From Pocillopora verrucosa (taxonomy: Eukaryota; Cnidaria; Anthozoa; Scleractinia; Pocilloporidae): DNA of 64,000 bases. Position numbers and translations under genes: made by a program. Positions 35,573 through 48,879 of the stretch are shown here, piece after piece (the first letter of the stretch is position 1; the number at the start of each line of letters is the position of its first letter). Where the stretch lies: the NCBI RefSeq assembly GCF_036669915.1, contig NC_089312.1, forward strand, positions 21,551,904 to 21,615,903, given 5' to 3'. The notes under the pieces were generated by a model that saw nothing but the letters and a program-made list of their open reading frames with translations, ran no database searches and was not told the DNA's origin.

Positions 35573-38500
35573 TTAAGAATGAGAAATATCTCCGTGCCTG
35601 TTTGGTGACAGAGACATGTATTCGTTGGGATTCGGTCCTCCATCAGCTGAGATATTACGTGAGGCAGTGCTGCTGTTCTCCTTTGATAAAGCCATGTAAT
35701 GCTCTCCGACCCCTGTCATGGCCCTCTTTGACCCTTCCACTGCTCCTATCGCCTTTAAACCGTCATTTCCCCGGTTGGCTTTCTTACGAGCAGCTTGCGG
35801 ATTCATTCTTTCCGCCTTATGTGGTGGTGGAGTTGGTGGAAGAGGTCGAGAGGTGGCTGTTTCATGGAAAGTGGGAGCTATTTCATATAAATGGTTAGTG
35901 TTGTCCCTCGTTGGCATAGAACTGTGATTTGTTCCTGTTCCCAGGTCGATTTCGTCACTGTAGTAGGTTTCCTCTTTATCACTTCTGTAGGCCATATTGC
36001 TAAAGGTTGCCTGTTGGTCTCTAGGTTTAAGTTTAGAAAGCTTCCGATTTTGGAAGCTAAGGTAAACAACTGCAGCAATAAGAAGGAACACAAGAGACGC
36101 GAGAATTGATAATGTTACAATAAACTTAGTCTTGGAGGTTGTACTTCCGTTCTGTTTTTGCAAGGACCCATCTGTAGAGAAAAAACAATTTCAAGGTAAA
36201 GTTCACGAGAAAGGACACATCCAATGCGTCCCAGATGACATTTATTTTTTAACAAATTTCGAGGTGTTTCGAAATGTAACAATACACAGTTCGTGCGTTT
36301 GATACACTTCATCAATCGAAGAAGCAAATTATTTTAATGTATCTTGTATCTTGCCATTGTTACGTTTAAAATTTTCCTTGAGACAGCTTAATAAATTAAT
36401 GATGAGTTTGAGAAGAAATAGACAACAGAACACACAAAAAAGCTAAAGCTCACCACCGCTCTGTAAAGATGTTGGATTCTCTGCCTCATTAAACACACAG
36501 TAGAAATGAGTTTCATTGTCGTGGCAAAATGCATTGTTCGGGCACGGGTGGCTCTGGCACGGCTTCATGGCTGCATAGTAGCAACAAGAAAAAAGAACTC
36601 AGCTCTCTTAAAAACTTTCTCATGTCTTATTCGTTGTGGTACACATGTCATAAGCATAACTCTATTTGGCCACCAGCGAGAGCTGAGGATTTCTATTCTA
36701 ATACTTCGGCTCAACATGAATACGCTTACTTTCAAACAAAGATTTAAATACTCGTAAGACCTTAAAAGCTTATCTGGTGACTTTGATGACAAAACATAAG
36801 CTATAGTGCGGTAGTGGAAAATCCCCTAGCCTCGCTTTCATTATCATCACAACGTGTTTGACAATTTCGTCTCGTCTCCAGACTTGACATAATAATAGCT
36901 CTATTGATTTGCAACAAGGGAAGAACACATAAATAAACTTACTGATGGCAGTTCGCTCCTCACAACGATGCCCCGAAAGCCCAACGGGACACGAGCAGAT
37001 ATATGAAGATTCATTGCTGAAGCACTTTCCACCATTCATACATGGAGAACTCTGACATGGATTAGATATTGCTACAGGAATAAGACAAGCCAAAAAAGAT
37101 ACTGAAGTGATCATTTTGGTCTGTATGGTATGAAAGTGATAACATCAGTTCGTACAGGCACCTCCTGAGATTATGCTACTTTTCGCATATTAAGAGTGCC
37201 AGGAAAGAAAAATATTCAAATCAGATTCTTGAACCGATTAATGGAAAAAAGTAAGCTTCTTATGCTCGATCAAGGTAGCAGAGAAAGGCGGGTGGAATGG
37301 ATTTCCTTTGCATCTGGCGTGCGGTGAGCTCTGAAAAGGTCACGCCTAACCATTCGTAATTTTTCAAAATCAAAGTTTTGAAATACAGGGTAGTATTCCC
37401 CTTCAAGATGGGAGCGTTACTTACAGTTATGGTTAGTGCATGAATCCAACAAAAGGAATCTGATCTTCTGTAAGCATCTTTTTTTCCTTTGACAAGGTAC
37501 GATATGCGAATAAAGATCCGTCTAATCAGTTTTTGTCAGTCCAAACACGATCCGCTTGCTGGTGGTTATCTTTCACATACACGTATTAAAGTATTTCAAA
37601 AGGTTGTTTCACTCACATTTTTCACAATGGATTCCTGTGAATCCTTCTGTGCAGTTGCAAATAGCACCACCTCCGGTGTCAATGCAGGTTCCTTGGTGTT
37701 GACATTTGACATCCAAGCATTTTGAAGAGATATCTGGGCAAATAAATGCGGAAAGGAAAAAATATTCTTAGAGATCTTAACTTTGTTTGTTAAAAGAGGA
37801 ATGAAAAGCTTTAGACAATAAAGATCGGTTTGCAAAGATATAAGCCACGTTTTTTGTAAAAGTGTCGGAAAATCCTCACTGTTCACTATAAAGGACACTA
37901 ATTCCATTGGATCACCCCACCTCAATCAAAATATAATAACTTATTTCATTTACTTATTTATTCGTTTTTGCGTGTATGGAATAGCGTGAGTAAGAAATAA
38001 GATTGGACCACTATTATTCTAGGAAGGATGGGAGGGAAAATCCAGAAAAGGGAAAACCAAAAAAAAAAATTGTGTACAGCCCACTCCACTCCACTTCTTT
38101 TTCTTTTTTGTTTTATTGTTGTTGTTTTTTTATGCCTTAATCACCACTCCTCACAGTTCGCACTCGTCCATCGTTTCTCGCGTGTTTTTTGCATTCCTTT
38201 GCCTCACTTGAGTCAGGGAAAAAGGAAGGCTGGGTACACATCGGAATAAGATTGTCTTAATGCAAATTAAAATTAGATTCTGAGGAGAACGGTTTGTGAA
38301 AAAGTATCAACACAAGCGTGTATCCAAAAAGTAGACGGGTCACCTGCTTGATATGGTAACTTGCATAATACTGTTACAGTCCTTGATCCACTGGAAATAT
38401 AACCAGACACATCTCTTGTACATTCCCCTAAATTGCTCTCGTTACCAAAACATCTAACGTTCCTGAACCATTCTAGCCCTGTGCTCAAACCAAACTGATT

Positions 38501-41500
38501 ATTATGACCAGATGAAAGGCTCGCAGGGTACCCCAACTGGCGGCATATCACGTGAGAAGCATTGAAGTCCCACCCTGAGCTATCTATTTTCCCCCAAACT
38601 CCGGCGTAAAACACTTCTACCCGTCCAGCATTACTGATTGGAGCACCAATGAGCCTCACATTCGACACTGAAAAAATAAATAAGTTATAATGGCAGTGGG
38701 TTCTATCTGTCAGTAAGATAAGAGCTGCAGTTGACATTTTCCTCTGATTAAGATTTTCCTTCTATTCGCTGTAGATTATGTTTGTTATGCTTACCCATTA
38801 CGTTTTTGTCTATTTTTAATCGCGACTTTAAAGTTATTGCAGAAAATTTTCTCCCAAATTAAAGTCAGTGAATATCACATTCACGTGAAATCTTACCACT
38901 ATCGAGCTAGGTTTCTGTCTAGGTATGACTTGATGCCATTCATTAAGCTATTTTGCTGGTAGGTAGTTGTTTATTCGTACAGCAGACAGCTGCAGGTGGT
39001 TGGGAACTTGTGCGTCTTAGAAGACCGAAGTAAATGACACTTTTTGCACCTTACCCCGCGTGTGTGTTACCAGCCAATGCTTCGTTGAAGAATTGAAAAG
39101 AAATCTGTACGACGCAGTTTATGTAGGTTATACGGTCGATATGTATACAAGTATATAGGTAAGTACAAATATTCAGCCATCGAAAGAAATCCAGAAGAAC
39201 CCAGTCTACCAAAGTTTTTAAAACAAAATTTTAAGAATAGTAGATCAAAACTTAATTTTCAGATTCCGGAAAAGTTGTTCGTTAAGGAACTGATATTGCG
39301 ACTTTTATATGTAAATATCCCATATTATTTTATGCTTAGCAATTTTTAGCAAAAGAATCTTTACTGTAAGTCTACATTGGAAATCTTTATATTCATTTTA
39401 CAAGCAGTATAGGCAGCAAAACAAGTAGTTACCGAAATAACATTAAAACCGAAAAAATGAAAGAGTAGAGCACAAAATATCTTGTCATTACTGTTGCTTC
39501 TATCTGTGAATTGGCAATTGAAAATGTCCTCCGATGGGTTTCTTGAGTACGTTGAGACTTAAACACGAACGCTAGCGAAAAAGGTCTTTCAAAATTGGTT
39601 TTATCACTTAATAGAACAGCCAATTTTGACTTACTTTGAGATGAGTTGAAATTTGCCTGTCTGCATGATACTCCGGCTGCAAAACGTGGACGTTGGTAAT
39701 ATCCATGAATCCATTGGTTTTCCCACATCGTCACTGCACAGTCTGAGATGTTCGATTCATTCCCATTACAATGTATCCTCCATATCCACAATGGACCTTT
39801 TAATCGTTCGAAAGCTGTGTATTTGAAAATTTTATCAGCGCCTGGATATCCCAGCTGACGACACACCACATGGCCTGCATTAACATCAATAGAACCACGG
39901 CCAAATACTCCTCCCCAGACTCCATAATACATCACCTCGATTGTACCGGCAAAAGTTAGATTGGATCCCGTCAAGCGAACCTTGAAATCTGAAAAACATT
40001 GTTGAAATCAAGGATGCTTTTAATCATTTCAGCTTTAATCTTCCCTAATATAAGCTTAGGAACAACACTTCTAGTGAAGTAACCTCCTCCAAAGGAAAGT
40101 TCATAGAAGCCAATAACAAAATTGTGGAGGGAAATTAATGCAAAAATCCTCACGCACAATTTCAAGAACTCATATAACATACATTACCTTATTCAGGAAA
40201 TCAGTCAATCATTTTTTTTCCTTTTTCCTTATTTTCTTCTTCTATCCTTTAACCGCTACAGCGCCACAACAGTGCTAGCGAAGCAAAGTAAATCCATTCG
40301 CTTTGGGAGTTGTCAGTTTTCTCTCAACTGATCAACTCCAAAAACGAAGGAACGACGTCTTGAATATGAAAGCGATCTTCGCAGTAATGAACACTACTTG
40401 AGCAGTAGAGAAAATAAGGACGGAAGAAGAAAAGAAAGGAAGAAAAAGATAGAAAAAAATTAAAGAAACAATGCTATTAAGGGCTTTCTTTCTTTCTTTC
40501 CTAAATACGCGCTATCGAGTGATTACGTGTAGTATATTGCTGCAGAAATTATGCATTCGTTAGAATATTGTATCAACTGACGAAGTCGTCGTTGACGAAA
40601 CTAGTTTACAGTTCGCATATGCAATATACTTGAATGTGTCGAAAGTAAACGAAAGCCAGGATTTTCCTGAATAAGGTAATGTTGAGAAATACTTTCGTGG
40701 TTTCGAAAAGCCAAAACCCTGAAAAATTTGATACGATATCATATTTATAGTCTTTATGCACAAGTCAGTTGATGAACAAAACACCAATAGCTCAGTCCAT
40801 GGACTACTTCGATGGACTACCTAGACGGATATAACTCTTAGATCTACTGAATTCCCTCGGTGATATGGTTGACACGTTTTCTGTATGACATTTAACGAGC
40901 GACACCGCCATACACATTTGTTGGAACACTTACTGCCTCCCTTACCCCTTTCAATATTGGTCTGGACACATCAGTAAATAACAACATCGGAAAGGAGTCA
41001 GGGGGCGTCGTTCGGTAAGTTTAGCTTTTGATCCATTTTTTAATTGGTGCCTAAAGCAAATTGCAATGCATTTTCACATTATTTTTGCAAATAAGTGAAG
41101 AATGATTGATAATTCAACTAGGTGTGCCGTAGCGTCCGCGACCACCTTCATTATTGCTGCAATTTCTTCAGCCGACTCTGGAGTCTTGGAGTAGTGCAAA
41201 TAGTGCTTTTTATATCTGAAAGCCAAAATTAGATCTTGTAATTTATATGGAGTCGATGGAGGAACAATGATCTCCTCTCTGCAGTGATCCATAGCTCGGT
41301 TGTAAGAAAATTGCGGGTCCACGGCGGAAAAATAAAACCACCTGTCCCCAGAAGGCGTTTTTATTTGAGTGTACGTTTTTTGCGTTCATCGTTTGTTATT
41401 TAGTATAACTATTCAAAATAGCGGCAAGAGGCCCTGCGGATAAAAGTAAAGAACACGCGTGCAAAGTAAGTATATCAAAAGCAATTCCTCCAATGATACT

Positions 41501-44500
41501 CGTCCGAAGTAGAATCTTGTAGGGCTAGTCGATTTGGGCAGTGCATCATGGTAACCCATGGACTGGGATTCAGTTTTTTGTACATTATCCTTTAAACAAT
41601 TTTCTAGGCCTGAGTCAGCAAATGATTTGATTGTTTGTGTTAGCTTTTAGCCGAAACTGTTATAACTGCCCAGAAATAAGTTAATAACTCACCATTGGCT
41701 TGTGTATTATTTGGTTTGCAAATAACACTGAGATCATAGTCATGATCTCCAGTCCTTAATTGAGGCTGGTCGTAATAAGTGCAATTTTGCAAACTACTCT
41801 CGTCTCCAAGGCATTGTATATCCCAGGTGTCATACCACTGAGGGCCTGTTCCCGGTCCAAACGCAGCCCAGCTTACTGCAAGGATACTGTCAGAGAAGTT
41901 TAACTGTCGGCATATCACTCCAGCAAAACGGAAATTGTAATAGTGGTGATGCCAGGGATCTAACTGAAGAGTCCCCCAAATCCCATGAATTCGAAGCTCT
42001 ACTCTACCAGCGTGCCTAACAGCTGAATTTGTAAGCCTTACATCAAATCCTTAAAGAGATGTAAAAATGTATTTAACTGTCGGTGTTGATAGGGGTCATG
42101 TTAAATAAACTTTACTTTGTTCTAGAGGGGGAAACGTTGGTGCTGTGGTGGTGCTATGAAACGGCGGAGGTTAGTGTCTTAACGAGTTGGATATCTCTGT
42201 CATGCTCTTTGATTTACTCTTGTGCAGGTCCTCCAGTCTCGCTACTGTAAACTGAACAAGAGATCCTGTTAGCTCTGGAACAACGTAAAATCTTTTTGAT
42301 CTTGATCAAAATTGTTTCTAATGCAGAAGGAAAGATGGCATGCACATAAGACTTCACCCTAACAGCATTAACAAGGACGGTGGAGTAGAAATCTCTGCCG
42401 AGGGATGAATTCTGACGTTAAAAAAATACAGCAGTGGGAAAGCCGTGCAACAGCATATTCCTGATGGAACATTTCATCCAAATGCACCATAAATATCACT
42501 GCTTGACGAGGACTAACGGCATGCGCTCGCAACGTCTCGACTCACGAGTGGAGTGACTTCATATTCCTTCAGACAACGACATCACAAAGGTACAGAGTAT
42601 ACGCCACAGGGCTTACAATACGAAGTATAAATATCTCATTTCCATAGATGCATTTTTCTAGTGTTAATTTTACATCCCTATATGAGTGTGTGCAAAATTA
42701 TTATTCACCTGAGTCAGCCGTGCCATCGCTGCACAAAACATTTGCACAGTAAGAACTTGACCAGGTGGAGTCAAAGAAATCCCGAGCACATCGACCTATC
42801 GCTGATTCATTTCCATGACACCTGAAGTCTCGAAAAAAAAATGGCACAGTAACAGAGCAAAATAATCGACTTCCTGCCAGTAATGCTGTGGTGTATCCTA
42901 GCTGCTTGCAGACAACCGTAGCGTCTTTGATATCCCAGTTGGAGCTATAAATTGAACCCCAAATTCCTGCGTAATAAACCTCCACTCGTCCCATATTTGG
43001 TGAAGTAGATCCCCGTAACCTAACTGGCATTTCTAGGTGTAAACGAATGAGATAAAAAAAGTTATATTGACCGTGAAGTATAGTCGCCCTTATTTGAAGG
43101 TTGGCACGTTACATATACCATCATCTTTGGTTGGCATTTCTCTTGCAGAGAGTGAAAAGCTGTCTGTCCTTTATTTGCGGGAGAGATAATATCATTAAGA
43201 AAACAGTTCAATTGAAATATTTTATACAGGGCAAAGAGCAACTCCTGGTATCCATTTTAGGGAGTTGTTGATCCAGTCATACTGAGGTGCCCCGTACAGT
43301 CATAAAATCAAACTTTACTCTAAGTCAATGTCGATTGAGATTCTATCTTTGGAATGGGAATGTCACGGCAAATAATAAGCGTAAAGGAAAGTCTCGCTTG
43401 ATTTTAAAACTCTATCTCTCATTGGCATACAGTCGTGGGTCACGTGAGACCTCAAAGCTTAAAGGGTTGCATATGCGCATATGATTCTCAGGCACTCCTT
43501 GGGCAAAACGTATTGTGGGAATGTGGCTCTCTGACATTAGTTACAACTAATCAATGCAAACCGTGTTGGTATAAAACCATAGAAACACATTTTTCAGTAC
43601 CAATATATCGAGAGGCAACCTTCAAGGGCTTCCTTGCCCTGTTAGTGCTCTCAAAACGCTTATCCGCCGTTAGTAGTAGTAGAAGTCTACCAAAATTTTT
43701 GCTCATTTTGTTTGTTCCTCGACTTTTTATGCTGTTGTAAACAAGTTATGTTAAGTAAGCTTGAAAAGCATTGTTAGGGCAATTTGTATACGTTAACAGC
43801 GCATAAACCTAACAAAGCTATTCAGGGTATCTTAAAAAATGAAACGAAGCTACAAAGCGCTCACCATTCGCGTGGAACAAATTCTTGCATATGACACTAG
43901 CAACGTTGCTTGGATTTTGTGATTCAGACTTGTTACCAATCCCATCATGAAAGCAGCTCATTACGTCAGCTTCACTTCCAGAGCATCGAAGATTAGTAAT
44001 CCACACAGGACCGCTGACCGGTCCATAAACACCGTTTGCTAAAGCTACTTCTGCACCAGCTTGGTAACCAAGCTGGCGACACACCACTGTGGCGTCGTTT
44101 ATATCCCAGTTGGTTCTACTGATTGCTCCCCAAATTCCTGCGTACATCACTTCTACTCGACCAGCATTAGGAATTGAGGATCCCTGAAGGCGAATTGAAA
44201 TATCTAAAACGAATAAATAAAACAACAATGTATCTCGAGAAAATAAAATGAACAAGGCTATCAGTTTTCTTGCAAGGGAATCAATTAGTTGGTTACCTCA
44301 ATAATTTTTAAATGATTAAGACTGATAAACCGCCTTGGCCGACCAATTTTTAAAAGTGCCGTTTTGAGTGTTGCTAGGACAAAAGACCAACGCTTGGAAA
44401 GTGTTGACCTCTTACAGTCTAGGAGCAGAGTCCCAAAAATAGCGAATTCGAAATGCACAACCCACCTCACTGAAAAAATCTGGTGTCATATTTTTATAGA

Positions 44501-45152
44501 GTAATGTCCAGTCTTTGAGGTACTTTGGCGTAAAAGAATCTGGCTTTAAATACATGAGGACTGCGAAATAACGTGCCGTATGAGATACGTGCAAGAAGCA
44601 TCAGCTCAGTGGTATAAAATGACCCGAGTATGATATTATCCACGACCAAACTCACCAACATCTTAACACTTAGGATTTTTAATTCATGAAGTTTGCTTGA
44701 CTTTCTTATATTGTACACTTTTTATCACTAAAAAAGCATGTGCAAAAAATGACCCAAAGCAAGCATGAAATCCTCTCTGGATGCCTTGAAATTTAAATTC
44801 AGATACTTACCGCGGATATCAGTATCAAGCTCATGGGTCTTGCATATCACTCCCACTTCTCTGTTTTCATAGACATCAGTCTCAAGCCAGTTTCGGTACT
44901 GACACTGTTGTAAAGTCTTCTCACTTCCTGTGCAACGTACGTAAGACATCAAGACTGGTCCAGACCCTTCTCCAAACGGTGAATATTTCAAAGCCGTGAC
45001 GATACCTGGGAAACCAAGCTGCCTGCATACCACTTCAGCCTCTGTTCTACCCCAAGACGAAGATCCATCGATACGTCCCCAGACTCCATACGAAAAAATT
45101 TCAACACGTCCAGCGTATGTCACGTTGGAACCAGTTAAACGGATGCGAACAT
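35573..45152 (-). CDS. SRCR/EGF single-pass receptor with tyrosine-rich tail (5' end missing)
   Basis: Ten exons, every junction in phase 1, give 999 residues to the TAA at 35573. SRCR exons: 45152-44811, 44203-43865, 43032-42709, 42049-41693, 39988-39635, 38667-38344. EGF-like exons: 37733-37617, 37071-36943, 36570-36454 (a shortened one). Membrane and tail exon: 36171-35573. SRCR hallmarks recur (GRVEVMYAGIWG, VVCRQLGY, RCxGNES). The EGF exons show CQHQGTCID and CMNGGKCF. The membrane segment is FIVTLSILASLVFLLIAAVV. The roughly 170-residue tail has YYSDEIDL, HLYEIAPT, RPLPPTPPPH, EHYMALS and NEYMSLS, i.e. possible SH2 and SH3 sites. SRCR receptors commonly bind microbes or altered self; corals have many. 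The first visible exon starts in phase 1, so a signal-peptide exon should lie above 45152, but I did not find it. Confidence 0.87.
41074..41322 (-). other. Unassigned ORF in an SRCR-gene intron
   Basis: 82 codons, containing PPSTPYKLQDLILAFRYK and ending HLFAKIM, with amino-acid composition that looks protein-like. It has no signal peptide, no recognised domain and no SRCR-type phase. It may be a relic of an inserted element or chance. Confidence 0.2.
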
Positions 45153-46400
45153 CTGTTAAATTGAATGCAGGTTTTTCAGTCGATGATCAAATACTTACGA
45201 CTCAATTTCGTCTATCAAAGGCCAGAGGGAGAATTATCTTTGCCTTGTGTGGTAGCTGGCTACCCGCTGGCAGCTTTCTAGTTGCAGCATTGGTATTACC
45301 CGTTCTCTCTAAAGCCTGCAAGTGTTTTTATTGGTCATTTGATCGCTCTCGTCAGTCTCCCTGTAGTAACCCCTTGTTACAAGCCCTGGCCACGGGGTGG
45401 TTTAGAAGGGAGATGTGGCAGCCCCCCTTCTTCGCAAGGCAGGGAAATATAGAAATTATCTGGAGAAGGGCCACGATTTAATCAGAAACACTTTAAGATA
45501 AAAATTCCATGATAATAGTGATGGCGTAATTTTGAAAACTATTCAGCTTTCAAGTGTATATTTGATGGATCGTAGTGTATATATATATATATATACAAGC
45601 GGTATATGTATCTTTTACAAATATCATCAAATGTTGCTCTCTGTACATGTAAAAACTGTCGAATTCGCCAAATATCTATAAGAGGATCCCTTTTAATTTG
45701 AAAAGTTGTTTCTTAAGCTTTTCTCCAACTGGTTATGGCTTAGTGAATATCCCCTCGAAATTCAGCTGACACCTACCAGAATAGTACAACACAAGCCTCA
45801 TGAACGTCAATGCTGACAACGATATCATCTTGTCTGACACTTAGACCTTTTATGTTTGTGGCACCTAAAAAATAAAAGTGAATCACAGGTTTCCTTATTA
45901 AAAAAAATTGCATTATACAGAAAACAATGGTGGGTTAATCAAACAGCAAAGTAAACAGCCCCACAAAATACTCTCAACACAAACTCGTGGAAGGAAATTC
46001 CTAAAATTTCGATCATGAAACACACATACAACTTAGCATCCATGACGAGCAAAATGAATATTGATAAACCTTCAGCTCCAACAAACTAGAACAGAGATTT
46101 TGAATCTTTACTAGCGAAGAGAGAATACTACGGTCTAGAGAGTGTTACATATAGTTCAGCAAATCCTTGTCATTTATCACAGTAAAAACCGGCATTGAAG
46201 GTCACTCACCTAATTTGATTCTCTGTTTAAGGCACTGGAACCGGCCCCTCTCCTTTTTTTTTTTTTTATCAATTTCCTTGCTTATTCTGTGTTGTCAATA
46301 CCCTCTTTTATTTTCTCAGATGTTATTTTTTCTTTCCTCTCTCTTAACATCATAATGAAATGTAAGTTAAAGTGAAAAAAATAATAATAAAAGAAAAGTT
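45153..46400. other. Upstream of the SRCR gene; possible extra exon
   Basis: A minus-strand segment 45864-45777 sits between good AG and GTAGGT sites and is open for 29 codons (contains IKGLSVRQDDIVVSIDVHEA). It ends in phase 2, which does not fit the phase-1 SRCR exon below it, so it may belong to an unrelated or decayed gene. A TA repeat lies at 45574-45594. The expected signal-peptide exon was not recognised. Confidence 0.35.
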
Positions 46401-46409
46401 TGATTCTCT

Positions 46410-46560
46410 GTATCTGAGGGTGAATTGGCCATCAAAAAGAGTAAACTGACGTGCGAACCTAAGCTCTTTATCAGAATCGTTCTGACGAAGGGCTAATGCT
46501 CAAAACATCATTTAACAAATCTTTTTATGGTGGACAATTCAAAGTGTCAAATCAGTTGAA
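46410..46560 (+). repeat. Dispersed repeat shared with 51665-51800
   Basis: Both copies run gaatggccatca or gaattggccatca, then aagctctttatcagaatcg, then cgaagggct, then aatctttttatg. Non-coding. The cgaagggctaa...gctcaaaac motif inside it resembles sequences I associate with the ends of Penelope-like retroelements; that link is from memory, not proven here. Confidence 0.6.
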
Positions 46561-46662
46561 AATGCCTTATTATCCAATAATTGAAAAGTTTAATCATGTA
46601 TACAAAAAGCAAACCCAGTTTGTTTTCCTATGTCTCAGGTAAATGGAAATATGTCATGCTCG

Positions 46663-48308
46663 GTAGCACTACTGGCGCTGTCAAGGCGATTTCTCACGCC
46701 ATTTTTTCATATAAAAAGTGAGCATGTCTCGAAAAACGAAATATGTGTCCACAGGGGGGTTTCACCAATAACCAGTTATGTTGGTTCCAAATAAACCCGT
46801 GAAGTGAAACAACTGTTCAAAACTCGTACACATAGGCCTAAATTTTTGTAAGCCTTATTTCACTAATGCTCAAGTAGTGTTCATTACTGCGAAGATTGCT
46901 TTCATATTCACAATACTGGGTACGTTACTCTTATGCTCCGGCCAGCCTTTCTGGATCACGGCCTTTAACACTTGAAGAGACTCGTCCTCTTCAGTGTATC
47001 GCTAAATCTGCTGGAGCCTTTCTTCCGATACCGGAAGATACTTAATGGTTTCAAACTCTGACTCGTCGTGCTAAGCGGCTGGGAGAAACGCTCTTGAAAG
47101 GGTGTCTTGCGTTTCTTAAACTGGCTAACCCATTTGGTAGGTTCATCGACGAGAACAATGACCTCGAGATCCTGCAACCTCTGAAGTTAAGCCTTGAATT
47201 TCTCTCTGACTGAGACGGGCACTTTCCTGGCTGGGAGAATTACTGGTTAAAAAGCCGGATCGACTCGTAGACGAACCTTTCATCTTGATTCAAGCAAAGG
47301 GTTTTATGGCAGTCGTGTAGGTCTGAATATGTACCCTCTTTCAACCAAAGAATATACTGTCGTTTTTTAATTATATTTTCCTTCAGCATTAATCGACCAT
47401 TAAACACTGAGTCCAAATACCAGCAACAGGTAGTATTGAGACCGTTTCAAGAACACCAACCAAAACCGAGTTAGTGATCACAGCCAAAGTATAATTCATC
47501 TTCATAAATACAATAGCGTGACTCCTAATTATCTCTCTATCGACATGACTCTCAAAAAGTAAAGTGGCATCAGTTATAAGCAAGACTTACAAATTTTTGT
47601 TGTTGTATATGGTGTTAAAGGGTATCACAATAATGTCTCAACAAGTGTTTGGGATGAGATATACACGGTTTACAATGATGTCATCAATTTCAATGAGAAG
47701 GCTAGAATGGATATAGTTAATCCTGTCAACAATCAAAATCCTGCGTCTAAAAAGATACATGACGCCGATATACAGTAACGTCGGACGCTACGTTATATGA
47801 CATATAATTTAATTCATCTAGTGTGTCATGAATTTCAGAATTACAATTCATTATTCAATAACATTATATGAGATTTTTTTTAGATCCAAAAACCTACCCT
47901 CAAAGTTCACTGACTAACTAAGCTGACAGACTTTATCAACAAGCTTCACTGGTAATCTTTCCTTAAAATCAGCTTTTAATGTATATTTGTAAACATCACA
48001 GGATCTCACGAGACTTTCACATGACTTAAGGACAATAGTAATCTGATGACTCATTCCTCCGGAAAGTCCCTGTTGTGTTTCATCATTGATATCTGTTTTT
48101 ATGTGAATGTCACGCAATGGAAAAATGCTTTTGCACTCCCCTACAAATGCATTTCTTTTCTTGATGGCGCGCTGTAATATCTTCTATTTTACCCCTCTTA
48201 ATTGCACTGTTGTGAAACCCCCTTGTGAACGCATATTTCGTTTTTCGATACATACTTTCTATATGGGAAAAATGGCGTGAGAAATTGCCATGACAGCACC
48301 AGTAGTGA
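46663..48308. repeat. 1.65-kb segment bounded by about 100-bp inverted repeats
   Basis: 46663-46764 (gtagcactactggcgctgtc...) is the reverse complement of 48211-48308, roughly 80% alike (shared tttctcacgccattttt and cgaaaaacgaaatatg). Between the arms are minus-strand open segments: 48117-47914 (with GMSHQITIVLKSCESL), about 47760-47650, and 47583-47389 (with DREIIRSHAIVFMKMNYT). There is also a plus-strand segment at 46938-47217 (with TLEETRPLQCIAKSAG and LKLANPFGRFIDENN) broken by one stop. None matches a family I know. Candidates are a non-autonomous DNA transposon that carried host exons, or two inverted copies of a dispersed repeat around a decayed gene. Confidence 0.5.
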
Positions 48309-48879
48309 TGGCTCTATTGTTTCCGAAGGTAACAAACAATACCTTTGAGACAAAGTGGAAATTGAGTTCATTTGTCAGCTGCATATTAAATAGTTTTGAC
48401 GCACTTATTATTTACACAAAATCTCTAAAATCGAAAACAAGCCGTGTGTCTCTCGTGATTATCAGTTTATATACCCAAGATAGTTTCTTCCCAATAACAA
48501 AGATGTACAGTAAGCTTTTCCAATTTCTAAGCGAAACGAATCTTGCTCAAACCAGGCGCAAGTTAGAATAAATCGAACAAATCTAAATAAACATTTCCGG
48601 GTCGAGAAAAAGGAATTAAACTGTTTTCCTCTCTCAGTTATGGTTCTTCATCACTGTCCGGAACCTAAAAACGGAACCTAAAATCTGAAAAAAGGAAAAA
48701 CCCCAACTATTTTGGTTGACAATCTTTTGCTAGTAAAACTCCAGTGAAATTGAATGGTTAACGTAGCAAGCTCAAGGGCCTAAATCCTACCGATCTTGTA
48801 TATATTGACACTTCAAAAACCAATTGCATCGAGTTTTTAGCCCAACAAAAACAATATATATGGCCCACCAATGATAAAA

